Assembly: GCA_900555065.1 (NCBI GenBank)
Contig: USJY01000021.1
Coordinates: 1 to 10,653 of the forward strand
Direction: 5' to 3'
Source of the DNA: an uncultured Eubacteriales bacterium
GTDB taxonomy: Bacteria; Bacillota; Clostridia; Oscillospirales; UMGS1783
DNA length: 10,653 nucleotides
A program made the translations under genes and the position numbers. This document shows, one piece after another, positions 1 through 6,408 of this stretch (position 1 is its first letter; every line of letters begins with the position of its first letter). The notes under the pieces were generated by a model. It did not search any database and had not been told where the DNA came from. It worked only from the letters and a program-made list of their open reading frames with translations.

Positions 1-327
1 GTCCGAAGCGGGCCCCCGCGCCGCGCCGCCGCCCGCCTCGTTTCTCGCCGCGCGGCCCCGGTCCGGCCGTTCGGCTTTTGCAATGATCGAGCAGGCGGTA
101 TGGTGTTCCCTCTGCGCGCCCCTCTCCCTATTCGCGGCCTTTTACAGCCGCGCCGCGCGCCTGCATACGCCCGCAGCCAGCCGGTTCACGCCGCCTGGTT
201 CCCGCCGCCTACCCGTCGCCCCTGCGCCCGCCACGCCCTGCGCCCGCCCCGGCCGTGTCTTTGCCCGGCTCCAGTGCTTACGTCTTGCGCCGGATATGCG
301 GAAGCCGCATTTTCCAAATCCCGCATA
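1..327. other. GC-rich stretch with no supportable gene
   Basis: Very GC-rich sequence. Frames stay open on both strands, but their translations are Arg/Pro/Ala-rich, resemble no family I recognise, and have no convincing RBS-start pair. One frame simply continues into the antisense of the next gene. A small inverted repeat (ATGCGG, 3-base loop, CCGCAT, positions 296-310) is followed by a short T run and could be the weak end of a plus-strand transcript. The 3' end of a gene lying left of the window cannot be excluded. Confidence 0.5.
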
Positions 328-358
328 AACAAAGGAGGGGCAACGCCCCTCCTTTGTT
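328..358 (-). terminator. Hairpin terminator downstream of the SpaA/Cna_B gene
   Basis: A perfect 14-bp inverted repeat (328-341 with 345-358) has a 3-base loop and a G/C-rich core. It lies 11 bases past the stop codon of the minus-strand gene ending at 370. On the minus strand only a short T-rich stretch lies at the end of the stem. On the plus strand a better T-rich tail (TTGTTGTTTT) follows, so it may act in both directions. Confidence 0.8.
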
Positions 359-369
359 GTTTTGTGGAA

Positions 370-2334
370 TCAGTCCGCTTCTTTTGCCGCATGATAGAAA
401 AACGTAACCTCTTCCGTTTCGGTGACATGCGCCAGCGAAAAGGACAGGGGCGGCACGGGCTCATACCCGTAAACGGGTTTGAAGCGGACGGACAGGGGCG
501 CGCCCCGGTAGACGGTATACGCGTCCTGGCCCGCGAGGTCGAGCATGGTGAAGCCATCCGTGTAGCTGACGCGGACAGAGGCCGTCTGCAGCCGGTTATA
601 CAGCAGTCCGGGCCGGGTCTCGACCCGGTAACCCGGCATATCGAACGCCTGCCGAACGTCATACTGAAAATCTTCGCCGTCCGGATCTGTGCGGGGCAGG
701 CCGGAAAACCGGTAGTACTCCGCACCGGCGGTCGAAACCATCTGCTGCCGGCAGAGCGCGCCGTTACAGTACAGGTTCAGCGTCATGCCGAGCGGGCGGG
801 ATCGGTACGCGTTGTCGAAATCCTCCCAGACAATGTGTCCGTCCACATAGGCTGTGCCGTCGAGCGGCGCAAGCGTAATTTCAGCCTGCCATGCTGTCCG
901 ATCCTCCGTGAAAACGGCGGCCTTTGGCGCCTGAAATCCGGCGGGAGGCAGGGCGGTAAGCGTACAGCCGTCGGTCGGAAGCGTGTGGAACACTACAGCG
1001 CCCCATGCGTCCGTGACCTGTTCGCCGAGCGGCCCGCCGTCGCTTGCCGCCGTCACGCGCACGCCGGGCAGGGGCCTGCCGTCCTCACCGCGAACGCGCA
1101 CTTCCACGCCGCCCGGACCGGGCCTGCGCAGGCGCAGGGTACGGGTGGGCACGCCGTCCACACGGACAAGGCCCCAGCTGTCAACCGTCACGGCATACTG
1201 CCGGATTAATCCGTCCGGGCCCTGTTCCGTCAGCGTATACGCGCCCGCTTCCAACGCGCGGAACGCCGCAGCGCCCGTACCGTCCGTCCTGCGCTCCTGA
1301 ACGCCGCCTTCCGCGTCTGTCAGACGCAGGCGAATGCCGAACCGCGGCTCCTGCTCTTCGCCCAGACATGAAACGCGCAGGTCCGCGCAGGCGGACAGGC
1401 GCAGTTCAACCCGTTCGGCGTACGCGCCGTCCTCGCGTACAAGCACCGGAAAGACTTCCCGCTGCGCGCATAGCCCCTGCGCCGCTTCACGCACGCGCAG
1501 CAGATACGCGCCGGGCCGCAGGCCGTTGAAGACGGCTTCACCCGCGTTGTCCGTTACTGCGACCTGTTCAGGTCCGGGTTCATTGTCGCTGTTTTCCGGG
1601 CCGGTTGCCTCTGTTTGCCTGCCTGCGCCGGCCGCCGTGCCGTCACAGGGCGCGTTTTGCACGGCGTGGGCCGCCTGGCCGCTTTGCTGCGCGTCGTACG
1701 TTTCTGAACCGCCCTCCGCGGGAGTGCGGCCCGCGAGGGTGCGGCCCGCGAGGGTGCGGCCCGCGAGGGTGCGGCCCGCGAGGGTGCGGGTGGCCGATTC
1801 GGACGAGAGCGATAGCACGCAGCCGGGGACGGGCTCGCCCGTTTCCCCATGCAGTGCCGTAACGTCGATGCGCGCCGCAGACACGTCGGGCAGCAGCAGG
1901 GTATCCGCCTCCGTCCCGTTTACAATGTACGCGCCGTCCCGTACGGCGATCAGCTGCGGAACTTCCATTCGCAGGTAGCCGCGCGGCGGCTCTATTTCCA
2001 CAAGCGTGTATTCCCCGTCAGGCAGGTTTGCATACAGGATCCGGCCGTCCGCGTCGGTAACGCTGCGGCTGACGGTATGCGTGCCGCGTCGCAGCTCGAA
2101 TATTGCGCCCGCGAGTCCAGCGCCTGTGGCGGGGTCGATTTTCCGCACGGCAAAAGCGCCGTCAGCGGCATGCGGACCGTTGCAGGGGCGGCATGTTCCA
2201 TTGCACCGTTCCTGGTCGCAGACGTCGCTGCAATCGCAGCAGGAGGCGCTGCACACGGACTGCGTCCTCTGCCTGGGATACGGGCAGCTGTCCCGCCTGT
2301 TCAGCCGCTTTGTATTTGGTTCATATGGGGTCAT
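370..2334 (-). CDS. SpaA/Cna_B multi-domain surface-type protein, Cys-rich N-terminus
   Basis: A 654-residue protein made of repeated beta-sandwich (prealbumin-like) domains of the kind found in Gram-positive pilins and adhesins. Repeats lie at about 58-150, 152-313, 317-402 and 408-490. The first has the family pattern of a Lys near its start (K65, in VRKID) and E113 in the YTLVEIEPPRGY stretch. Residues 491-581 match a Cna_B domain well (VWEDFDNAYRSRP, LYCNG, FSGLP, DGEDFQYDV, PGYRVE). The tail at 583-650 ends in EEVTFFYHA, as MucBP-like modules often do. The N-terminus has about nine cysteines in residues 17-51 and no hydrophobic signal peptide. I see no LPxTG-type motif or membrane segment at the C-terminus. 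The start is well set by GAGGAGG (2343-2349), 8 bases upstream. The second domain carries a long low-complexity insert (about 178-255) with four TLAGR repeats. The domain family is clear. Surface location and linkage by the neighbouring sortase are inference. Confidence 0.85.
   Translation of the reverse strand: MTPYEPNTKRLNRRDSCPYPRQRTQSVCSASCCDCSDVCDQERCNGTCRPCNGPHAADGAFAVRKIDPATGAGLAGAIFELRRGTHTVSRSVTDADGRILYANLPDGEYTLVEIEPPRGYLRMEVPQLIAVRDGAYIVNGTEADTLLLPDVSAARIDVTALHGETGEPVPGCVLSLSSESATRTLAGRTLAGRTLAGRTLAGRTPAEGGSETYDAQQSGQAAHAVQNAPCDGTAAGAGRQTEATGPENSDNEPGPEQVAVTDNAGEAVFNGLRPGAYLLRVREAAQGLCAQREVFPVLVREDGAYAERVELRLSACADLRVSCLGEEQEPRFGIRLRLTDAEGGVQERRTDGTGAAAFRALEAGAYTLTEQGPDGLIRQYAVTVDSWGLVRVDGVPTRTLRLRRPGPGGVEVRVRGEDGRPLPGVRVTAASDGGPLGEQVTDAWGAVVFHTLPTDGCTLTALPPAGFQAPKAAVFTEDRTAWQAEITLAPLDGTAYVDGHIVWEDFDNAYRSRPLGMTLNLYCNGALCRQQMVSTAGAEYYRFSGLPRTDPDGEDFQYDVRQAFDMPGYRVETRPGLLYNRLQTASVRVSYTDGFTMLDLAGQDAYTVYRGAPLSVRFKPVYGYEPVPPLSFSLAHVTETEEVTFFYHAAKEAD
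1724..1789. repeat. 15-bp tandem repeat (4 full copies plus a 6-base partial) inside the SpaA/Cna_B gene
   Basis: The unit GTGCGGCCCGCGAGG occurs four times in perfect register (1724-1738, 1739-1753, 1754-1768, 1769-1783), followed by a partial copy (1784-1789). On the coding strand it gives the pentapeptide TLAGR four times, at about residues 184-203. Fifteen bases is a multiple of three, so changes in copy number would lengthen or shorten the linker without breaking the frame. Confidence 0.97.
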
Positions 2335-2381
2335 GGGACTGTCCTCCTCATGTTTATTGCAGCATGGTTGAAGCCATTCCC

Positions 2382-2387
2382 ATTATA
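2382..2387 (-). promoter_or_regulatory. Candidate -10 box of the SpaA/Cna_B gene
   Basis: A perfect TATAAT on the minus strand lies about 47 bases upstream of the start codon, between the sortase terminator and the gene. No good -35 box is seen at the usual 16-18 base spacing; a TCGACA-like hexamer is too far away. The gene may depend on an activator, or the site may be weak. Confidence 0.5.
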
Positions 2388-2468
2388 CGGCCGTTCGCGC
2401 GTTTGCGTGCGGGAACTGTCGAAACCTGTGCAAACGGGTCGAAAGCGGCGAATCCGGCGTGCGGGCGC

Positions 2469-2498
2469 AAAAAAAGGCGGGACGTACGTCCCGCCTTT
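2469..2498 (-). terminator. Intrinsic terminator of the sortase gene
   Basis: A perfect 26-bp palindrome (2473-2498, core GGCGGGAC/GTCCCGCC) is followed on the minus strand by a run of seven T (plus-strand A run 2469-2475). It lies about 28 bases beyond the sortase stop codon. This should separate sortase transcription from the downstream SpaA/Cna_B gene. Confidence 0.93.
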
Positions 2499-2526
2499 CC
2501 GTTATATATCCGGCCCGAACGCCCGG

Positions 2527-3591
2527 TCAGTCCGCCTGTGTTTCGGCAGGCGTACGGACGTCCGATTTAATAAGCTTTGCGCACAGAACGAGCCGGTCCG
2601 CGTCGTCCGTGCAGGTAGACAGGGTGATTATCCTGTCGTCCGCGCCCACGTCCACGCCGAAATCGCAGAAGCTCTTGTCCTGCATCTGCCCCACCATGTT
2701 TAAAAACTCCTCGTCGTTGGCGAACGTGGTCTGGATATAGTTGAAATCGACGCTTGTCGTAAACACGGCGAACACGCGCCAGACCGACTGTTCGTTAAGC
2801 GTCGTCAGGCGTACGATGTGGTATGCGTCGCGCTCCTGCCACCAGTCCTCGCGGCAGTACTCTATCGATCCGAACATGGACATATCCCTGCGCCCATGGC
2901 CGTATAGAATCGTGTTTCTGTTATTGGCCAGCTTGTCGAAATTGTTTCGGTAATCCGCAAAAATCCAGCCTGCCTGGGTATAATTCCCCTCAAAGTCCCG
3001 CTTCAGATAATACTCGTTGTCATTCGTCTGGACCACCGGATAGTCGATCTTGGTGCCGTTGACACGAATCCAGCCGACCGTATCGGGGTTCTTTGCCACA
3101 AGTTCTTCCAGGTTCACGTCCAGGTATTGCAGGGCGGCGTCCTCGCCGTCGTCGTCGTCCATGGGCGCGATTCCCTTGCCTTCCATGCCCGCCACGACTC
3201 CGGCCAGGCCCGCAAGGCTGTCGCTTATCTGCTTGGTCTTGTAGTTTTCATACATCCAGCGCCCAAGCAGAAACGCGCACACAAGGAACACGCACGCGCA
3301 CACCGCGATGCCGACGTTGTAGACCCAGCCCGCCTTCTTTTTTTTCCCGGCCCCCGCGCGCTCTTTTTTCTGCGCTGTTTTGCCGGCGGAGCGTCTTTTG
3401 CGCGCGGTTTTTCTGCTGGCTGCAGCCGTCCTTCCGCGCGCGGCGTCTGCGCCGGTCGCAGTCTCTGTCCGCACGGCGTCTTCGCCGGTCGGCACCGGCG
3501 CGGCCTCCATGGGTATGTCGCCGGGCGTGTGCGCCGCAGGCTGCAGTTCGCGCTCTTCGCGCCCGTCCTGGTTCCTGTTTTCCTCAGCCAT
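2527..3591 (-). CDS. Class B sortase with long basic N-terminal tail
   Basis: A membrane-anchored cysteine transpeptidase of the sortase B family, 354 residues. Such enzymes cut a C-terminal sorting motif on secreted proteins and join them to peptidoglycan or to other subunits. One membrane segment lies at about 90-110 (type II anchor). The catalytic domain spans about 155-345. It contains WIRVNGTKIDYPVVQ, the catalytic His in YGHGRRDMSMFG (H232), the catalytic Cys in LSTCTDD (C327) and the likely catalytic Arg six residues later (R333). The NTILYGH and SMFG context is typical of class B. The first 88 residues are hydrophilic, acidic at first and then rich in Ala, Lys and Arg, and should sit in the cytoplasm. 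They make the protein roughly 100 residues longer than common SrtB proteins. A short acidic run (DDDDGED, 145-151) links the anchor to the domain. The start is supported by AGGAGG (3601-3606) 9 bases upstream. Its substrate is unknown. Confidence 0.94.
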   Translation of the reverse strand: MAEENRNQDGREERELQPAAHTPGDIPMEAAPVPTGEDAVRTETATGADAARGRTAAASRKTARKRRSAGKTAQKKERAGAGKKKKAGWVYNVGIAVCACVFLVCAFLLGRWMYENYKTKQISDSLAGLAGVVAGMEGKGIAPMDDDDGEDAALQYLDVNLEELVAKNPDTVGWIRVNGTKIDYPVVQTNDNEYYLKRDFEGNYTQAGWIFADYRNNFDKLANNRNTILYGHGRRDMSMFGSIEYCREDWWQERDAYHIVRLTTLNEQSVWRVFAVFTTSVDFNYIQTTFANDEEFLNMVGQMQDKSFCDFGVDVGADDRIITLSTCTDDADRLVLCAKLIKSDVRTPAETQAD

Positions 3592-3630
3592 AGAGACCGT
3601 CCTCCTGTGATCTGTGATAGGGCATTTTCC

Positions 3631-3656
3631 CGCCGCCGTCCGAGGGCGCGGCGGCG
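3631..3656. promoter_or_regulatory. GC hairpin in the sortase 5' leader
   Basis: A perfect 8-bp inverted repeat, CGCCGCCG (3631-3638) with CGGCGGCG (3649-3656), has a 10-base loop. It lies between the sortase promoter and its RBS, so the leader RNA should fold here. No T run follows, so it is not a terminator. It could affect translation or RNA stability, or simply reflect GC-rich sequence. Confidence 0.45.
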
Positions 3657-3671
3657 CAGCCGTCTTCGGGT

Positions 3672-3700
3672 ATTATATCATCCGGCCCTGCAAAGTGCAA
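3672..3700 (-). promoter_or_regulatory. Sigma-A-type promoter of the sortase gene
   Basis: On the minus strand TTGCAC (3695-3700) and TATAAT (3672-3677) are separated by exactly 17 bases. The start codon lies about 80 bases downstream, which leaves a 5' leader of roughly 70 bases. Confidence 0.8.
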
Positions 3701-3759
3701 TAGCTGGCGCGCCCAAAATCCAGAATTCCCTGTTTTTAGCATAAACTGGACCAAATCGA

Positions 3760-3788
3760 TTGACGCGGGCAAGCCGTAGTGCTATCAT
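3760..3788 (+). promoter_or_regulatory. Sigma-A-type promoter of the aldolase-dehydrogenase operon
   Basis: TTGACG (3760-3765) and TATCAT (3783-3788) are 17 bases apart, about 31 bases before the aldolase start. GGAGGG (3808-3813) serves as RBS. The promoter is divergent from the sortase promoter; the two -35 boxes lie about 60 bases apart, leaving room for a shared regulator, though I see no clear operator. Confidence 0.75.
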
Positions 3789-3819
3789 GGGGGTATCTTA
3801 AATATTTGGAGGGATATCC

Positions 3820-4617
3820 ATGCGAAAGGCGTTATTCAAAATCCGTGAAAAAATGCGGCGCAGAGAATTCATCCTCGGCACGAACACTACGTTCAACGAC
3901 GCGTGCGTGACGGAGCTGCTGGGCGACTGCGGCTTCGACTTTATCTGGATCGACATGGAGCACACCACCATCACCAAGGACAGCGCCGTACAGCACCTGA
4001 TCGCCTGCCGTGCGAGCGGAGCTGCTTCGTTTGTGCGCATTCCGTGGAACGACCCCGTGCTCGCCAAGCCTATTCTGGACATGGGCGCGGACGGGATCAT
4101 CATTCCGCAGATCCGCAGCTACGACGAGGCGGTCGCCGCGGTCGCCGCCATGAAATACCCGCCGAAGGGCGTGCGCGGCTGGGCCCCCGTCCGCGCCTCC
4201 GACTACGGGCTGGACACGCAGGCGTACATGACCGAGTACGGGGACGACCGCACCCTCTGCCTGCCCCAGATCGAGCACATCGGCGCTGTGCGCGATATTG
4301 AGCGCATCTGTACCATCGAGGGCATCGACGCGCTCGTCATCGGTCCGATGGACCTCTCGGCCTCCCTCGGCAAGCTCGGGCAGATCCACGACCCGGAGGT
4401 GGAGGCGGCCATAGAGCGCGTCTGCACCGCGGCGCGGGAGAAGGACGTGCCCGTCTGCATCGCCGCCGGGTTCGACCCGCCCTTTGTCAGAAAGCTCATA
4501 TCGCTCGGCGTCACCATATTCTGCAGCACCGGCGACGCTGGCTTCATCCAGACCGGCGCCAGGGCGCACATAAGCGCGGCGCAGGAGCTGTTTGCCGAGG
4601 CGGGAGGCGCGAAATGA
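3820..4617 (+). CDS. HpcH/HpaI-family class II aldolase
   Basis: A 265-residue cytoplasmic (beta/alpha)8-barrel enzyme of the HpcH/HpaI aldolase/citrate lyase family, whose members cleave or form 2-keto-3-deoxy or 4-hydroxy-2-oxo acids, with pyruvate as one partner. The family signatures appear in order: FDFIWIDMEH with the catalytic-type His (H48), VRIPWND with the substrate-binding Arg (R73), GADGIIIPQI (89-98), QIEHIGAV with metal ligand E152, and IGPMDLSASLG with metal ligand D178. The length is normal for the family (about 250-270). The start has a good RBS and promoter. It overlaps the next gene by four bases (ATGA), so the two are translationally coupled. The exact aldehyde partner cannot be told; 2-dehydro-3-deoxyglucarate aldolase (GarL-like) and 4-hydroxy-2-oxoheptanedioate aldolase are the nearest named types. 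Family is certain, substrate is not. Confidence 0.93.
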   Translation: MRKALFKIREKMRRREFILGTNTTFNDACVTELLGDCGFDFIWIDMEHTTITKDSAVQHLIACRASGAASFVRIPWNDPVLAKPILDMGADGIIIPQIRSYDEAVAAVAAMKYPPKGVRGWAPVRASDYGLDTQAYMTEYGDDRTLCLPQIEHIGAVRDIERICTIEGIDALVIGPMDLSASLGKLGQIHDPEVEAAIERVCTAAREKDVPVCIAAGFDPPFVRKLISLGVTIFCSTGDAGFIQTGARAHISAAQELFAEAGGAK

Positions 4618-5594
4618 AACGAAGGCTCGCATTGACGGTAAACGTCCAGCAGCCGCAGTACGCGGATCTGCTCGGCCCGCTCTACGACGCGGGTATGGAG
4701 ATCGACTATATAGAGCTGATGAGCACCACCGACCAGGACAGAGTCGCAAGGGAGCTGCGGGGCTACGACTATGTGCTGGCCGCAAGCGAGATTTACGGCG
4801 ATACGTCCATTCCGCGCCTGGCGGACAGCCTCAAGCTGATCGCGCGCAACGGCGTGGGCGTGGAGAGCGTGGACATCGGCCTGTGCACCGAATACAACAT
4901 CGCGGTTGCGAACATGCCGGGCATGAACGCCGACGGCGTGGGCGAATACTGTATCTCCGCCCTGCTTGCGCTGCTGCGCAACGTCTGCAAAAACAACGCC
5001 GCCATGCACGCGGGGCAGTGGCGCGGTTTTCCGGGCCGGTCCCTTACGGGCACGCTCGGCCTGATCGGCTTCGGCGCGATCGCCCAGTCCTTCGCGCGCT
5101 TCTGCGCCGGCTTTCCCGTGGACGTCGTCGCCTACGACATGAACCCAAACCCGGCGCGCGCCGCGGAATTGGGCGTGACGCTCGTGTCCCTGGAGGAACT
5201 GCTCGCGCGGGCCGACTTTGTCAGCCTGCACCTGCCCCTGACCGGGTCCACCCGCCATTTTGTGGACGGCGCGATGTTTTCGCGCATGAAGCGGGGCGCG
5301 TATTTCATCAACACCAGCCGCGGTCCCGTTGCGGACGAACAGGCGCTGATCCGGGCCCTGCAGGAAGGACAGCTCCAGGGCGCCGTGCTCGACGTGTTTG
5401 AGACGGAGCCGGTCGATCCGGACAACCCGCTGCTCGCGATGGACAACGTCATGCTCTCGTCGCACACGGCGGCGGGCAGCCTGCACGCGCAGCGCAAAGT
5501 ACTGCAGGCCTGCTGCGACACCATTCTGGACTACCACCGCGGCACCCTGCGCGGCAACGTCATCAACCGGGACAAAGTCACGGTCCGTGGATAA
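4614..5594 (+). CDS. D-isomer-specific 2-hydroxyacid dehydrogenase
   Basis: A 326-residue NAD(P)-dependent oxidoreductase of the D-2-hydroxyacid dehydrogenase family (phosphoglycerate dehydrogenase-like), which interconverts D-2-hydroxy acids and 2-keto acids in the cytoplasm. The substrate-binding part includes LIARNGVGVESVDI (75-88). The nucleotide-binding fold starts at TLGLIGFGAIAQSF (147-160), where the third Gly of the usual GxGxxG is Ala. D175, after the second beta strand (VVAYD), suggests NAD preference. The catalytic trio is present: R236 in NTSRGPVADE, E265 in DVFETEP and H284 in SSHTAAG. Length fits the family. GGGAGG (4602-4607) is the RBS, and the start overlaps the aldolase stop. 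Pairing with an aldolase suggests a short pathway for a sugar acid or hydroxy acid: the enzyme might supply the keto acid to the aldolase or reduce its product. That order is inference. No terminator is seen after the gene. Confidence 0.93.
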   Translation: MKRRLALTVNVQQPQYADLLGPLYDAGMEIDYIELMSTTDQDRVARELRGYDYVLAASEIYGDTSIPRLADSLKLIARNGVGVESVDIGLCTEYNIAVANMPGMNADGVGEYCISALLALLRNVCKNNAAMHAGQWRGFPGRSLTGTLGLIGFGAIAQSFARFCAGFPVDVVAYDMNPNPARAAELGVTLVSLEELLARADFVSLHLPLTGSTRHFVDGAMFSRMKRGAYFINTSRGPVADEQALIRALQEGQLQGAVLDVFETEPVDPDNPLLAMDNVMLSSHTAAGSLHAQRKVLQACCDTILDYHRGTLRGNVINRDKVTVRG

Positions 5595-5609
5595 AATTAA
5601 ACGGGGATA

Positions 5610-5638
5610 TGGACATTCGCGCCCGTATCTGGTATAAT
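5610..5638 (+). promoter_or_regulatory. Promoter of the first lipoprotein gene (extended -10)
   Basis: TGGACA (5610-5615) and TATAAT (5633-5638) have a 17-base spacer, with TGG directly before the -10 (an extended -10, TGnTATAAT). It begins 15 bases after the dehydrogenase stop codon. It lies 34 bases before the ATG at 5672, which supports that start over an in-frame ATG at 5609. Confidence 0.85.
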
Positions 5639-5671
5639 TACGCAGATATTAATTTTAAGAGGAGAAGATCC

Positions 5672-6286
5672 ATGAAAAGAACGCTTTCCATCCTGCTTGC
5701 CGTGATGATGCTTTTGTCGGTCGCGGCCTGCAACAATACGCCCGCTTCCCCCAAGCTGACCCGCGGCACCTGGACGGGAGACGAATACGCCAACGAATTT
5801 GCCGGTATCCGCTTCACGATTCCTGACGGCTTCGTCAAGCTCAGCGACGAAGAACTCTCCGAAGCGCTTTCCCTCGGCCAGGAGTTCATCGACGCGACCG
5901 AAGACGAACTGAAGCTTGCCGAGCTCAATACGGTGTATGACGCGATGGTGCAGGACCCCTCCACGGGCGTCAACGTAATCATCATGTTTGAAAAGGTTAC
6001 GAGCATCCAGGGCGGCGATAAGATGACCGCCGAAGATTATGTCTCGATCCTGACCGACCAGCTCAAGAACCAGACCAGCTTCAACTATGAAATCAGCGAG
6101 GCGAAGACAGAGGAGTTCTGCGGCGAGGAGTATGTCACCTTTGAGGCCGAGATGGTGGATTACCAGACTTTCCAGAAGATGTACGTCCGCAAGATCGGCA
6201 ACTACTTTGCAGGGATTACCTTCAGCGGCAACGCCGCTGCCGAGAACGGCTACCAGACCCTGATCGACGCGTTCCAGGCCTATTAA
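5672..6286 (+). CDS. Small lipoprotein of unknown function (paralogue 1)
   Basis: A 204-residue secreted protein anchored to the outer face of the membrane by lipid. It has a lipoprotein signal peptide (MKRTLSILLAVMMLLSVAAC) with lipobox VAAC and lipidated C20. The mature part opens with a short Thr/Pro/Ser linker, then a conserved-looking block TWTGDEYANEFAGIRFTIPDGF (33-54). An acidic, helical-looking stretch (about 55-80) follows, then alternating beta-like segments (VNVIIMFEKV, YVTFEAEMVDYQ, NYFAGITFSG). I recognise it only as the kind of short hypothetical lipoprotein common in Clostridia and do not assign a function. The ATG at 5672 is chosen because GAGGAG (5659-5664) precedes it and the signal peptide begins there; the in-frame ATG at 5609 lies upstream of the -10. 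It shares its start region with the next lipoprotein. Confidence 0.9.
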   Translation: MKRTLSILLAVMMLLSVAACNNTPASPKLTRGTWTGDEYANEFAGIRFTIPDGFVKLSDEELSEALSLGQEFIDATEDELKLAELNTVYDAMVQDPSTGVNVIIMFEKVTSIQGGDKMTAEDYVSILTDQLKNQTSFNYEISEAKTEEFCGEEYVTFEAEMVDYQTFQKMYVRKIGNYFAGITFSGNAAAENGYQTLIDAFQAY

Positions 6287-6307
6287 GCCGGAACCTGTGC
6301 AAAACGC

Positions 6308-6348
6308 GGCGTCTCGTCCCCTTGTGTGGGGGCGGGGCGCCCTTTTTT
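6308..6348 (+). terminator. Intrinsic terminator after the first lipoprotein gene
   Basis: A 14-bp stem (6308-6321 with 6328-6341, including some G-U pairs) has loop TTGTGT and is followed by a run of six T (6343-6348). It lies 22 bases after the stop codon. Confidence 0.88.
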
Positions 6349-6349
6349 G

Positions 6350-6378
6350 TTGCAAAATATAAAAAAACATGGTAAAAT
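6350..6378 (+). promoter_or_regulatory. Promoter of the second lipoprotein gene (extended -10)
   Basis: TTGCAA (6350-6355) and TAAAAT (6373-6378) have a 17-base, A-rich spacer, with TGG before the -10. The -35 box begins two bases after the terminator T run, so termination and re-initiation are packed back to back. AGAAGG (6397-6402) is the RBS. Confidence 0.8.
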
Positions 6379-6408
6379 AGCCTGAAACTGAGCGAAAGAA
6401 GGCCGTAT

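Noticed and set aside
83..328. Short plus-strand frame (81 codons) in the left GC-rich region
   Set aside because: No RBS, no recognisable family, biased composition, and a stop inside the terminator hairpin.
100..1209. Long plus-strand open frame of 369 codons and other plus-strand frames to about 2740
   Set aside because: They lie antisense to the SpaA/Cna_B and sortase genes, which have clear domains and RBSs. The plus-strand translations are Arg/Pro/Ala-rich and featureless, as expected of shadow frames in GC-rich DNA.
1724..1789. Possible CRISPR-like array
   Set aside because: The repeats are 15 bases long, contiguous and without spacers, and they encode a pentapeptide in frame inside a gene.
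2382..3591. Sortase and SpaA/Cna_B genes as one operon with enzyme and substrate
   Set aside because: A strong terminator lies between them, the downstream gene has its own candidate -10 box and RBS, and the SpaA/Cna_B protein lacks a visible sorting motif. A functional link is possible but not shown.
3832..5537. Long minus-strand frames opposite the aldolase and dehydrogenase genes (317 and 444 codons)
   Set aside because: They are antisense to two genes with complete catalytic motifs. Their open state is explained by the GC-rich codon use of the plus strand.
5609..5671. Upstream in-frame ATG as the start of the first lipoprotein
   Set aside because: It precedes the promoter -10 box (5633-5638) and would bury the signal peptide. 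The ATG at 5672 has an RBS and a standard lipoprotein signal.
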